Assembly (NCBI RefSeq): GCF_007997035.1
Contig: NZ_VOSS01000044.1
Span: forward strand, 1-64,000
Source: Ralstonia sp. TCR112
GTDB lineage: Bacteria; Pseudomonadota; Gammaproteobacteria; Burkholderiales; Burkholderiaceae
Length of the DNA stretch: 64,000 nt
Reading direction: 5' to 3'
Numbering within the stretch: position 1 is the first letter of the stretch; each line of letters begins with the position of its first letter. The notes beneath the pieces are model-generated. The model searched no databases. It saw only the letters and a list, made by a program, of their open reading frames with translations, and was not told the origin of the DNA. Both the position numbers and the translations under genes were made by a program. This document shows positions 46,796 through 54,646 of the stretch, one piece after another.

Positions 46796-47486
46796 GTTGA
46801 TCCCCGTGCATTTCCTTCCGAATATTTGAAATCGTGGTGGCGCTAACGCCGAATTCAGCCGCTAGGACATAGCCAAGGTCGCCAGAACGGAGTCGCGCTT
46901 TCACCTGAGCCGACTGTTCCGGCGTCAGCGCGCGGCGTGACAATTGCGGACCCCGCGGCTTGCGTTTTGCAATCGACATCCTCATCCGGGTCTCATCAGA
47001 GAGCTTGCGCCCGGTTAGAGCATCCGAAAGCCGCTGGCGGGTCTGTTCGCTCATGGGCGGCAGCGGATTGCTCTGGCGAAGCTCACGCTCGCGCAGTCTC
47101 GCCTCTTCCGATTTCTTAAATCTTCGGCCGGTCTGCGCGGCAATCTGCTTTGCGATGGACTCTGGGCGATGCTTCCTACCCCGCATTGGGGCTTCGGCAT
47201 GTTTGGCGATGTTGTATCCGCACTCGCGCACGGTGCTGCGGTACGAGTCAATCCAAAACTGTTCGCGAACAAGCAGCTGGTCGACGTCTTGGACAATCTC
47301 GATCAGCTCGAATTGGAATGCACCACAACCATATTTCGCCCAGGCGCGCTGCAACGAGATTGAGTGGTGCCTACCGCAGTTCAGATCAGATCGATGTTGC
47401 CGCCAGCGAGTCGTAACATCGCCGGACGAACCGATATAGACCTTGCCGTTCGACACGTTCCGAATGACGTAGATGCCAACCGCCAT
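46770..47486 (-). CDS. GIY-YIG homing endonuclease inserted in the head operon
   Basis: 238 residues. GIY-YIG core: MAVGIYVIRNVSNGKVYIGSS, RWRQHRSDLNCG, EFWIDSYRS-type helix with Glu. Then NUMOD3-type repeats (GRKHRPESIAKQIA, LTGRKLSDETRMRMS) and a C-terminal helix-turn-helix (GDLGYVLAAEFGVSATTISNI). It separates small head genes from the protease, a typical free-standing homing insertion. Confidence 0.9.
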   Translation of the reverse strand: MAVGIYVIRNVSNGKVYIGSSGDVTTRWRQHRSDLNCGRHHSISLQRAWAKYGCGAFQFELIEIVQDVDQLLVREQFWIDSYRSTVRECGYNIAKHAEAPMRGRKHRPESIAKQIAAQTGRRFKKSEEARLRERELRQSNPLPPMSEQTRQRLSDALTGRKLSDETRMRMSIAKRKPRGPQLSRRALTPEQSAQVKARLRSGDLGYVLAAEFGVSATTISNIRKEMHGDQHEPIQRAA

Positions 47487-47495
47487 CGATGTTCC

Positions 47496-47759
47496 TTACA
47501 GAACGGCCTTGATCTTGGCGATCATCGCCTTGACGTCGTCCGATGCCTCGCGCTCGACCGCTACCAGCAGGGAGCGCAGATCGCCGATGCCGGTTTCAAG
47601 CGCGGCCAACGCGCCGTGTGCAGCGTTGTCGCCGGCTTGTACCGCACCCTTGAGTGCCGCCTGAACCTCGGCCAAGAAGCCCTGCGGAGTTTCGGCCACG
47701 TCAGCGGCATCAGCACCGGCGGCTTCAGGAGCCGCAGCGTCGTTCTTTTGTCGTGCCAT
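47496..47759 (-). CDS. small head-region protein
   Basis: 87 residues from MARQKNDAAAPEAAGA at 47759; Ala-rich, helical. No family is recognised. Lies between portal and protease genes, interrupted from the latter by the homing nuclease. Confidence 0.5.
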   Translation of the reverse strand: MARQKNDAAAPEAAGADAADVAETPQGFLAEVQAALKGAVQAGDNAAHGALAALETGIGDLRSLLVAVEREASDDVKAMIAKIKAVL

Positions 47760-47766
47760 GGTGTCC

Positions 47767-47985
47767 TCAGAGGTTCGCAACGAGGTTGGCCAGCGCGGTT
47801 GCGGCGTTGGCATCCAAGATGCCGCCGGCGGCGTTGATGCGCGCAACGGCGATCTTCAGGTCGGCGATCTTCGCTTCCAGCTCGGCAAGACGGCCCAGTT
47901 GGGCGTGGTTTGCCGCGGTCGGCGCGCTGTTGATCGCCTTTTCGGCCGCGATTCGGGCCGCTTTCACATCTGCGTGCTGGGTCAT
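47767..47985 (-). CDS. small helical head-region protein
   Basis: 72 residues, one long coiled-coil-like helix (AELEAKIADLKIAVARINAA). No family is recognised. Closely packed with neighbours. Confidence 0.5.
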   Translation of the reverse strand: MTQHADVKAARIAAEKAINSAPTAANHAQLGRLAELEAKIADLKIAVARINAAGGILDANAATALANLVANL

Positions 47986-47987
47986 GG

Positions 47988-48209
47988 TCAGGTCTGCAAC
48001 TGTGTGATGGCGTTGTTGATCGCCGTCAGGTTGGCGCCAGCCGGCACGTACGTTGCGAGACGTTGCAACTGCGCGATGGTCTCGACGAGCGTGTTGTTGA
48101 TCGCGGAGAGCATGCCTTGCGCGTCTTCAGCGCCAACGGCAGAGGCGACGGCGTTCTTCTCGGTTGCCGACAGAGCGATCGTCCCGAGGTTTGCGATGTA
48201 GGTCGTCAT
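47988..48209 (-). CDS. small helical head-region protein
   Basis: 73 residues, helical, Ala/Asn-rich (GAEDAQGMLSAINNTLVETI). No family is recognised. Part of a three-gene run of small proteins. Confidence 0.5.
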   Translation of the reverse strand: MTTYIANLGTIALSATEKNAVASAVGAEDAQGMLSAINNTLVETIAQLQRLATYVPAGANLTAINNAITQLQT

Positions 48210-48229
48210 TGATCAGGTCCTTGAGGTGA

Positions 48230-48541
48230 TCAACCGAACAGGAACCAATCAATCGTGCCGGATGCCAAGGTGTTGGCAGCCAGGCGCGGCGACAGATTGA
48301 TCGTGAAGCCGGTGGAGGTCTTGGCCGAGATCCACCAAGTGGCGTCCTGGCCAGGGTTGACCACCACGCCGAAGTTGGCGGGCAGATTCTTCAGGCCGCT
48401 AACGACGACCGTCACCGATGCGCCAGCGCCCCCGCCGGCAGCATTGGCTACGCCGATACCAGCGCCGACCAGCGCGCGGCCCTTCTGGCTGAAACCGTAA
48501 GCGCCATCGGGCACTTCCATTGCAAAGAGATCAAACGGCAT
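48230..48541 (-). CDS. putative capsid decoration protein
   Basis: 103 residues from MPFDLFAMEVPDGAYGF at 48541, with CAGGAG before it. Gly/Ala-rich beta protein (GKNLPANFGVVVNPGQ-like loops). Position near the portal suggests a head accessory or decoration protein; not proven. Confidence 0.5.
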   Translation of the reverse strand: MPFDLFAMEVPDGAYGFSQKGRALVGAGIGVANAAGGGAGASVTVVVSGLKNLPANFGVVVNPGQDATWWISAKTSTGFTINLSPRLAANTLASGTIDWFLFG

Positions 48542-48573
48542 TTCTGCTCCTGTAGGGCGAACGCCCATGAAAA

Positions 48574-48593
48574 AGCCGCCCCGAAGAGCGGCT
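48574..48593 (-). terminator. intercistronic hairpin
   Basis: AGCCGC/GCGGCT stem with a loop that contains CGAA, then a T-run on the minus strand, after the portal gene. Confidence 0.5.
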
Positions 48594-48614
48594 GCTTGTC
48601 AGGCGTTCAGCCTG

Positions 48615-49949
48615 TCATTCCTTTGTAGCCAGGTCAGGGTTGACCTGTTTGGCGCCCATTGCGCCCTTCATGGCGATCTCGACGTCGGCATACGGCAGGT
48701 CTGCCCACTGGCTTTCCAGCGGCGGCAGTCCGCGCCGCGCTCGGTATTCGTTCGGGGTGATCGCGTTGTTCTTGTATTCCTTCTCGTAGACGTTCGCGAG
48801 GTTCAGTTCGTCCTCACGATCAAGCCCGCGGAAACGGAATTCAATCTGGCTGAACCCAAGCCGCGCCTCGATCGACTCGCGCGTCAGGTAGGCAGAGAAG
48901 TTGCGTGCCGTCGGCTTGATGATCGCGTCCCAGTCGCGGTCGTCGCCGACCTCGCTGGTATTGCGGTTCACGTCCGCCTCGACGCCCAGGTTCTGCGGGC
49001 TGAGTTCAAACGCCGTGGCGATCTCGCGCAGCAGGAACTCTTGGTACTTCAGGTACAAGGCATCGTCTGACGAGCCCCGCAGCTTGTGTACCTGCACTTC
49101 CTCGCCGCCGACGATTGGCGTCTGGCCCTGCCCTTCGATCTCGTTGCGCCACCAGTCCCGGAACGCATCAAGCGTCGTCCGATCCATGCCCGTGAACTGC
49201 AGCAGGTTTTCCGGTTGGCTGTTGCTCGTCAGGTTGCCGGCGTAGTCAGCGACGCCGAGTTGGCGATTGATCGAGTTGAACGCGACCTCAAGACAGCCGT
49301 AACCGAATGGATTCTCGGTGTTCGGGTCTTTGCGGATGTAGATCAACTGCTCATTGAGCAGCGAAACGCCCTGAACTCCGCCTACGTTGCCGTAGCCCTG
49401 CGTTTGCAGGTACCGCGGCTCGTTGCGATCGCCCGACCAGGCCGCATAGACCTGGATGGAAAGCGCGTCAACTGGCCACATCCACAGTGGCCGGATCTTG
49501 TCGGCGCCAATCTCCTGCTCAATCGCGCCAGTGCCGCAGATCAGATAGTCCTCGACGCACTGCTCGATCAGCGTGCGGAACGAGTCATCATTGTTGGGCC
49601 GCTGCAAGCATGCGGTGGCGACCTCGATCTGCCGCTTGAGTTCAGACGTCTCTTTGGCGTTTGCCTTGGGGACGATTTCCCACTCAAGCTCGGCGATCGC
49701 ACCCTTGATGCGGTTGATCGCTCGCCGCGCATAAGGCGTGCGGCTGAACATCCGCAGATTCGACGGCGTCGGTTTGATGAGGGGCCGGTCCTTTTGGTAC
49801 CGGACACTCCCCAGGTTCATCAGCCGCGCATAGGCCGTCGACACGCGCGCCGGCGCCTTACGCATCCGGCCGGCCCACAGTGCTTGAGCTAGTCGATCGC
49901 CAGACCAATCGGCCACGCGCTGCAGGAATGGTTTTTTGCGTACCGCCAT
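48615..49949 (-). CDS. portal protein
   Basis: 444 residues from MAVRKKPFLQRVADW at 49949. Portal signs: FSRTPYARRAINRIKGAIAELEW, EQCVEDYLICGTGAIEQ, and the late LREIATAFELSPQNLGVEADVNR with a coiled-coil end (EDELNLANVYEKEYKNN). The 12-mer ring is the DNA gate of the head. It lies right after terminase. Confidence 0.85.
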   Translation of the reverse strand: MAVRKKPFLQRVADWSGDRLAQALWAGRMRKAPARVSTAYARLMNLGSVRYQKDRPLIKPTPSNLRMFSRTPYARRAINRIKGAIAELEWEIVPKANAKETSELKRQIEVATACLQRPNNDDSFRTLIEQCVEDYLICGTGAIEQEIGADKIRPLWMWPVDALSIQVYAAWSGDRNEPRYLQTQGYGNVGGVQGVSLLNEQLIYIRKDPNTENPFGYGCLEVAFNSINRQLGVADYAGNLTSNSQPENLLQFTGMDRTTLDAFRDWWRNEIEGQGQTPIVGGEEVQVHKLRGSSDDALYLKYQEFLLREIATAFELSPQNLGVEADVNRNTSEVGDDRDWDAIIKPTARNFSAYLTRESIEARLGFSQIEFRFRGLDREDELNLANVYEKEYKNNAITPNEYRARRGLPPLESQWADLPYADVEIAMKGAMGAKQVNPDLATKE

Positions 49950-49956
49950 GGTTTTC

Positions 49957-51207
49957 CTAGACGCTGCCGAATGCAAAGGTCGGTTTATCGATCGGCCACC
50001 GTTTCACGATGAAATAGCCAAGGGCGTCGGGCGCGTGGTCCTTGCCGTTCTTCTTGTCCGGCTCGCCGTTTTGGTCATACACCTGTTGCTCAAGGCACTC
50101 AGTCACGGTCGGGCACTTGCGCGTGTTGACGAACAATTGCCTTGCGCCAATACCGTTCAGGATCAACCCGTTGACGGCATTGACCCGGTCCTTGACGGCC
50201 GGATTTGTCGATCCAACGTGCACCGACAGGCCGTGATCGCGCAGAATCTGCAGATCAGAGAGCGAAGCATTGACCGACTTGTGACCTCGCCCGCTCGCAT
50301 CCGGATAGACCGTGATGTGGTGCCCGGGGAAACGCTCGACCAGTAATTGCGCAAGCGCCGGCGTATCCCGAACGCCCGTGAGTTCATCAAGGATCATGGG
50401 GTAGCCGAAGCGATCCACCCCGATGACTGCGGTGCAGTTGTAGACGTTGAAGTCCACACCCACATGCAACGGCTCGCCGTCGATGATCTCGGCGTCCGTG
50501 TGGTTCTTGTGCCGGTCAAAGTCCGGATACACCGCCCCGCTCGTCAGGTTGACGAACAAGCCCTCAAGGTATGCATCCAGCAGGTTCGCCGGATAGATCG
50601 CCCGCAGCTGGTCGACGTAGCCATCCGGAAGGAATGGGTTACTCGACGTCGGCGCGCGGTAGAGGATGTATCCATCCTTCGGGTCTTTCTGCCACGTCTG
50701 GTAGACGAAGCGAAAGCCTTCCGGGGTCGTGGCAATCGCCAGCGTGTTCTTGTCGCCGTCCGGCTTTTTCTTCCGGCAGCGAGCTAGGCACTTGCGCCAG
50801 GCGTTGGCCGCCTTCTTCTCGTCCAGAATGTCGAACTCATCGATCCCGCCGTCCGAAATCTCAAAGCCGACGATCCGATCGGGATTGTCCAGCGTGCGAA
50901 AGATGACGTTGCCGCCGGTGCCGACCTTCAGTTCCTTGTCCGACTTGTTCAGCTTGTGCCGGATCTTCATCGCATCCAGCCGCTCTTCAAACTTCGGCCA
51001 AGCGATGAGGCTGATCAGGTCATAGGTCGGCGCGAAGTACCCGACGTTGAACATCGGGTACAGCAGCTTCTTCATCATCAGCCGCGTGACCAGCGCGTCG
51101 GACTTGCCCGCACCGAACCCGCCCACGAAGGCCGGGAACTGATGCTCGGAGAACACGAAATCTTCCTGCGGCTCGGTCAGCGCCAGATTGACTTCAAGTT
51201 CACTCAT
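49957..51207 (-). CDS. terminase large subunit
   Basis: 416 residues. ATPase: Walker A GGFGAGKS (residues 29-36), Walker B region FEISDGGIDEFD. Nuclease: HVGVDFNVYN, YPDASGRGHKS and KDHAPDALGY supply the acidic metal ligands. It drives DNA packaging and cuts the concatemer. It overlaps terS by 8 bases. Confidence 0.93.
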   Translation of the reverse strand: MSELEVNLALTEPQEDFVFSEHQFPAFVGGFGAGKSDALVTRLMMKKLLYPMFNVGYFAPTYDLISLIAWPKFEERLDAMKIRHKLNKSDKELKVGTGGNVIFRTLDNPDRIVGFEISDGGIDEFDILDEKKAANAWRKCLARCRKKKPDGDKNTLAIATTPEGFRFVYQTWQKDPKDGYILYRAPTSSNPFLPDGYVDQLRAIYPANLLDAYLEGLFVNLTSGAVYPDFDRHKNHTDAEIIDGEPLHVGVDFNVYNCTAVIGVDRFGYPMILDELTGVRDTPALAQLLVERFPGHHITVYPDASGRGHKSVNASLSDLQILRDHGLSVHVGSTNPAVKDRVNAVNGLILNGIGARQLFVNTRKCPTVTECLEQQVYDQNGEPDKKNGKDHAPDALGYFIVKRWPIDKPTFAFGSV

Positions 51208-51730
51208 CCTTTCGGGCCCGGCGTACGGTGATGCGGATCGATTCCGGCGCGTCGCCGTCCTCGTCGGCCATCAGGTCGCGGCGAGCAAGTTCGAGCTTTC
51301 GGATCAGGTCAATCTGCCGGATGATCAGGTCGGCGTAGTCGGGCGCGGCGGCCTTCAATTCCTTCTTGTCGTACGGCTGCATCGACTCGGTCGCGCGGTC
51401 GTATTCCTCGCCGATCTTGCGAGTGACCTGCAGCGCGCCGTCGACCATGTCCATCAGGTCAAGCGAGCCGGACAGGCGCACGAATCGATGGAGCTTCACC
51501 CGGGCCAGCCGGATCTCGTCGTCCAGGCTGCCAACCTCGGCGCGCTCGTACAGCACGCGCTCATCAGAGGTCAGGGCATCGGAGTAGAAGCCGTGTTTCA
51601 CGGCATTGGCATTACCCTTGGGGGCGCCGGTGCTTGCTCCGCCATGCAACTTGCAGCGCGTCTTGCCTTCCATTGGAGCCCGTTTGCACGGCGCTCCTGA
51701 CCGCGTCTTGGCTCCGCATGTGCTTGCCAT
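51200..51730 (-). CDS. terminase small subunit
   Basis: 176 residues. The N-terminus has CGAKTRSGAPCKRAPMEG and CKLHGGASTGAPKGNANAVKHGFYS, the HGGxxTG-type signature of a terminase small subunit group. It binds the packaging start site and TerL. First of the late head genes. Confidence 0.85.
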   Translation of the reverse strand: MASTCGAKTRSGAPCKRAPMEGKTRCKLHGGASTGAPKGNANAVKHGFYSDALTSDERVLYERAEVGSLDDEIRLARVKLHRFVRLSGSLDLMDMVDGALQVTRKIGEEYDRATESMQPYDKKELKAAAPDYADLIIRQIDLIRKLELARRDLMADEDGDAPESIRITVRRARKDE

Positions 51731-51866
51731 GCGTGGCCTCGTTCATGGGGTTGTTTCGTGAGTTTTAGGTTTTGACTATCGCGAGCGGCTCGCCGCCGGA
51801 TATAAACCCGTTATTTCTGAGACTTTCGGCGCGGCAAGATAGAGGCAATCTATTGCCACCCATCAA

Positions 51867-52046
51867 TCACGCCCTTCCTCGTGAGGGGATCAACCGCACC
51901 CGTGCACCACGGCGCATGATGAAGTCGGCGACGCTCTCAGGTTCAGGCCACGGCCCACCGAGATACGCGAGCACGATCCGCGCGCGCAGATACCAGTTCA
52001 CCCACCATGCGATGCTGATCTTGAGGGTGTACTCAATGGCTTCCAT
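51867..52046 (-). CDS. small membrane-associated phage protein
   Basis: 59 residues from MEAIEYTLKISIAWW at 52046; one hydrophobic helix. A GTG at 52055 is an alternative. Between this gene and terS (51731-51866) nothing is seen. Confidence 0.4.
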   Translation of the reverse strand: MEAIEYTLKISIAWWVNWYLRARIVLAYLGGPWPEPESVADFIMRRGARVRLIPSRGRA

Positions 52047-52266
52047 GGCAATCACTCGCCCGGTTCGGATAAGTGAACGGCGCCGTTAGCCATTCGACGA
52101 AACGAGACCGGTACTCTCGCATGGACTCGCCAGATCGGCGCTTATCCATGGGCTTCGGGCCGCCTGCAAATGTGTAGGCGTCAAGGAAGTTGTCGATAAA
52201 CTCCTCGGACTCGCCCATCCAGTTCAAGTCATCCCACCAGATGCGGAGTCTGCGTAGCAGGTTCAC
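52033..52266 (-). CDS. hypothetical small phage protein with GTG start
   Basis: 77 residues. The GTG at 52266 overlaps the previous stop (GTGA) and has GGTGGAG before it. Middle part GESEEFIDNFLDAYTFAGG. No family is recognised. Confidence 0.5.
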   Translation of the reverse strand: MNLLRRLRIWWDDLNWMGESEEFIDNFLDAYTFAGGPKPMDKRRSGESMREYRSRFVEWLTAPFTYPNRASDCHGSH

Positions 52267-52469
52267 GATGCGTCTCCACCCATGGGCAAACAGTCTGTGT
52301 GCAAGCACCCTTCCCGCCCAATCGCCCCGACTGCCTCGTCTTCGCCCTCTTGGTCGTACAGGTGAGGTAAGACGCTGGGGAAATGGCCATTGCTTGGAAT
52401 GGCCTCGTCATCATCGAAGGTGCGCTGCGGCCGGGGCATGTTGGAATAATGGCCGGACATGCCGGTCAA
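52263..52469 (-). CDS. hypothetical small phage protein
   Basis: 68 residues, acidic middle (TFDDDEAIPSNGH). No family is recognised. Its stop overlaps the next GTG start. Confidence 0.45.
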   Translation of the reverse strand: MTGMSGHYSNMPRPQRTFDDDEAIPSNGHFPSVLPHLYDQEGEDEAVGAIGREGCLHTDCLPMGGDAS

Positions 52470-52478
52470 GAGGAATGA

Positions 52479-52709
52479 TTAATACGGCGCGCGATTCGCG
52501 ATCGTTTTGCCCTGCGCATTTAGAACATAGGCATTGCCGGTCAAGGTGAACTGCCGCATGCTGTTGTCACCCGTCACATGTGCCACCACTTGGCTTCCAT
52601 CTCGAATGAAGTCCAATTGCTCATGGTCGAGGATTTGAACCACCGTGAAATTCTTTTCGACGGCGTTGTCCGGCATGTCTTCTGCCGACATCAGTTTCAA
52701 ATACATCAT
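52479..52709 (-). CDS. hypothetical small phage protein
   Basis: 76 residues (MMYLKLMSAEDMPDNAVEKN start) with AGGAG 7 bases before the ATG. Beta-rich; no family is recognised, but this start resembles that of small phage proteins placed ahead of terminase. Confidence 0.55.
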   Translation of the reverse strand: MMYLKLMSAEDMPDNAVEKNFTVVQILDHEQLDFIRDGSQVVAHVTGDNSMRQFTLTGNAYVLNAQGKTIANRAPY

Positions 52710-52795
52710 GGTCTACTCCTAGTGAATGGGCATCTCTGCCCGAATAAAAAGCGACCCGATCAGCGCGGGCCAAACGCGCAGAGCGCGAGGGGAGA

Positions 52796-52870
52796 TGGTT
52801 GCGGCAAGTGGAATCGAACCACTGACCTTCGGGGTATGAACCCGTTGCGCTACCGCTGCGCCATACCGCA
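52796..52870 (-). tRNA. phage tRNA-Met (CAT)
   Basis: Cloverleaf with acceptor TGCGGTA/TGCCGCA, anticodon loop TTCATAC (CAT), T-arm AGTGGTTCGATTCCACT and encoded CCA. It could also be an Ile tRNA read after lysidine modification. Confidence 0.9.
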
Positions 52871-52874
52871 AAAA

Positions 52875-52950
52875 TGGCTGTCCGAGCTGGAATCGAACCA
52901 GCCTCACACGGATTAACAGTCCGGCCGCACACCTTTGTGCGTTTCTGACA
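52875..52950 (-). tRNA. phage tRNA-Asn (GTT)
   Basis: Anticodon stem-loop GGACTGTTAATCC (GTT), T-arm GGCTGGTTCGATTCCAGC, CCA encoded. Acceptor TGTCAGA against TCGGACA has one A-G mismatch. D-arm is unusual (GCAC/GTGC). 4 bases from the tRNA-Met gene. Confidence 0.8.
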
Positions 52951-53401
52951 ATTGAAGAGGGAACCACCGCGCCGGGTTGATGAGCCCGTACGGCTTACGT
53001 GGGGGACAAGTCTTAGCGCCGCATCCATGCGGCTGTGCGCTCTACCCTGGAATTTGGGCCCCAGTTGACGCATCAATGGTCGACTGTCGCTGTCACCCTC
53101 ACAACTGAGCCCTGTACCGCGAGTGGCGCGGCGGTCCCGGCAACAGAACCAAGCCCCTGTTCCTGGCGGTTGCCGTCGACAGGAGGAAGCCCAAGACTCA
53201 TGCGTGAGGATTCAGGGGCCCACGCACCAGACGGACAAGCCGCGCCGATCTCGTGGGTAAGTTGTATCCCTGACAGAACCCCGCGACCCGTTCATCCGCG
53301 CAGGATGCGTTCGACCAGCCATGCCGGCAGTTTCGGGGTTGTGTCAGGAGCCTCAATCTGAGGCAGTGTGTTTGTTGCGCCACACAAAAGTTCGCCGCGT
53401 T
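52951..53401. other. long spacer without a clear gene
   Basis: About 450 bases. Minus strand shows stem-loop parts (GCCGC/GCGGC near 53019-53034; CGGG/CCCG near 52973-52988) that resemble pieces of tRNA but do not complete a cloverleaf. Frames here lack ribosome sites. Confidence 0.4.
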
Positions 53402-53430
53402 TGCTTTTTGATAACTCTTTATCTATATTC
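53402..53430 (+). promoter_or_regulatory. promoter with operator ahead of a mini transcription unit
   Basis: -35 TTGCTT (53402-53407), 17-base spacer, -10 TATATT (53425-53430). The spacer holds an operator-like TGATAACTCTTTATCT (53410-53425). A half-site GTTATCA lies downstream at 53450-53456. Confidence 0.55.
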
Positions 53431-53494
53431 GCGCTTAACAGCCAATCTGTTATCAAAGATCACGCCGGATCACCCGGCAAGGAGGTTTCCAGCG

Positions 53495-53566
53495 ATGACT
53501 AGCTACCCAGCAGAGTTCGGCGCCCAACATGTGCAGGCGCTTGGAGACGCAAACAGAAGAGTTTGA
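53495..53566 (+). CDS. 23-residue peptide with perfect ribosome site
   Basis: MTSYPAEFGAQHVQALGDAN begins at 53495; AAGGAGG (53479-53485) is 9 bases before it. It is the only frame between the promoter at 53402 and the terminator at 53640. A regulatory peptide, or a leader on a small RNA, is possible. The rest of 53567-53868 holds two terminators and one operator-like site, but no gene is seen. Confidence 0.45.
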   Translation: MTSYPAEFGAQHVQALGDANRRV

Positions 53567-53639
53567 GCGCGGCCCTTTGATCGGCGCGGGGGTCGCGTAG
53601 CGGTACGGGGAAGTTCGGCGCCGAGACAACAAAAAAGCG

Positions 53640-53664
53640 ACCCCGCCGACGAGCGGGGTTTTTC
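53640..53664 (+). terminator. terminator of the mini unit
   Basis: ACCCCGC-CGACGA-GCGGGGT followed by TTTTCTTTC. Confidence 0.85.
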
Positions 53665-53745
53665 TTTCTATCTGGTCTTACTTTTCTTCAATACCAGCGC
53701 CTTGCGCGCGGGCGTAAATTCGATTTGCCGGGGCCAAAAACGACT

Positions 53746-53769
53746 AGAGCCCGATCAATGTCGGGCTCT
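53746..53769 (-). terminator. terminator of the repressor operon
   Basis: AGAGCCCGA-TCAATG-TCGGGCTCT; on the minus strand followed after four bases by TTTTT. Confidence 0.75.
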
Positions 53770-53855
53770 GGCTGGCGGGGAACGCTCTCTTTGCGGCGAA
53801 TGCTTCGCTAACTTACACACATCCTAGCAGATTCGGCGCATACATGCAACCATTT

Positions 53856-53871
53856 TGAGAACAGGTTATCA
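53856..53871. promoter_or_regulatory. operator-like palindrome at the end of the repressor operon
   Basis: TGAGAACAGGTTATCA fits the phage consensus except at the centre. It overlaps the stop of the second repressor-operon gene. No promoter boxes are clear, so it may act as a roadblock site. Confidence 0.55.
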
Positions 53872-54138
53872 ACTGGGCGAAAAAAAACGCAGTTGGAGCC
53901 GATGTTGCAACTCCCCTGCTACGGTGACCGCGCTGCCTAGGTTCTCTCGGTCGGCCAGCGCGCCCATGGTCTTGTACTTCACTGTTCCGTCCTTCATCAC
54001 GTAAGCGATGAGAACCCCCTCCACGTCCCCGGTTTCGTAAGCGTCAGCGATATCTCTCAGCTCGTCCCCCGGCGTCGAATCGTTAGCGCCGCTTGGAAAC
54101 ATGGGAATTACGTTCGCTTGTTTTGCTCTTGGCGTCAT
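53869..54138 (-). CDS. hypothetical protein of the repressor operon
   Basis: 89 residues; starts inside the 3' end of the repressor gene. DELRDIADAYETGDVEGVLIAYVMKDGTVKY resembles small proteins found with repressors in Burkholderia phages. Function unknown. AlphaBeta mix, no membrane part. Confidence 0.55.
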   Translation of the reverse strand: MTPRAKQANVIPMFPSGANDSTPGDELRDIADAYETGDVEGVLIAYVMKDGTVKYKTMGALADRENLGSAVTVAGELQHRLQLRFFSPS

Positions 54139-54541
54139 TGTCCTTCAGGGTAACAACCCTTCCTTTTGATTTGCCGGCCTGCGACTTGGCCAGGCTGATT
54201 TGCCCCAACACATCATCCCCCCCTTCTGGATTCTCTATCAGCCGGAGGAGTGCCGCAACAACATCCGTTACAGGCCGTGGCAATTTAAGCAAACGGGTGT
54301 GCACGTCCGCAGCGGCCATCTTGTGCCCATCCGGAATGTGCGGGATATCCATCCAACCACGCGGCTTATCCATCCCATCCTCAAGACGATGAGCGACGTC
54401 ATCTCCCATGTTGCGAAAACCGCTTTTGCAATGGGTGATGTAGACGCGCCCCACGCCGGTGCGCGCCGCAAGTTTCATGATGGTCGTCGCCTCATCTATC
54501 AGGAGGTTCAGATTCAGTTGGCGTATCTCGTTTCGGTTCAT
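54083..54541 (-). CDS. prophage repressor (C1-like, HTH_XRE)
   Basis: 152 residues. The start MNRNEIRQLNLNLLIDEA at 54541 (83 codons inside a longer frame) gives the usual XRE layout: TIMKLAARTGVGRVYITHCKSG is the helix-turn-helix, followed by FRNMGDDVAHRLEDGMDKPRGWMD, a well-known motif of phage repressors. The C-terminal part lacks a recognisable LexA-type peptidase. It sits divergent from the Cro-like gene, with operator sites between, so it most likely keeps lysogeny. Confidence 0.8.
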   Translation of the reverse strand: MNRNEIRQLNLNLLIDEATTIMKLAARTGVGRVYITHCKSGFRNMGDDVAHRLEDGMDKPRGWMDIPHIPDGHKMAAADVHTRLLKLPRPVTDVVAALLRLIENPEGGDDVLGQISLAKSQAGKSKGRVVTLKDNDAKSKTSERNSHVSKRR

Positions 54542-54570
54542 GCCCCGGATTTTAGGTGTGATAGCGCCGT

Positions 54571-54621
54571 TGTCAACATGTTCCCATGGAGATAACCGCT
54601 TATCGTGATAAAGTGTTCTCA
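54571..54621. promoter_or_regulatory. divergent repressor/Cro control region with two operators
   Basis: TGTCAACATGTTCCCA (54571-54586, 12 of 16 consensus bases) and TGATAAAGTGTTCTCA (54606-54621) lie between the two divergent starts (54541 and 54647). A -10-like TAAAGT falls in the second site. Confidence 0.65.
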
Positions 54622-54646
54622 CCAAAACAACCTGTGGGAGAACCGC

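Noticed and set aside
52951-53060. Third phage tRNA gene
   Set aside because: Stem pieces and a CAT-containing loop are seen, but no consistent acceptor, D- and T-arms can be joined.
53198-53383. Minus-strand 61-residue frame in the spacer
   Set aside because: No ribosome site, no domain, Arg/Cys-rich shadow-like composition.
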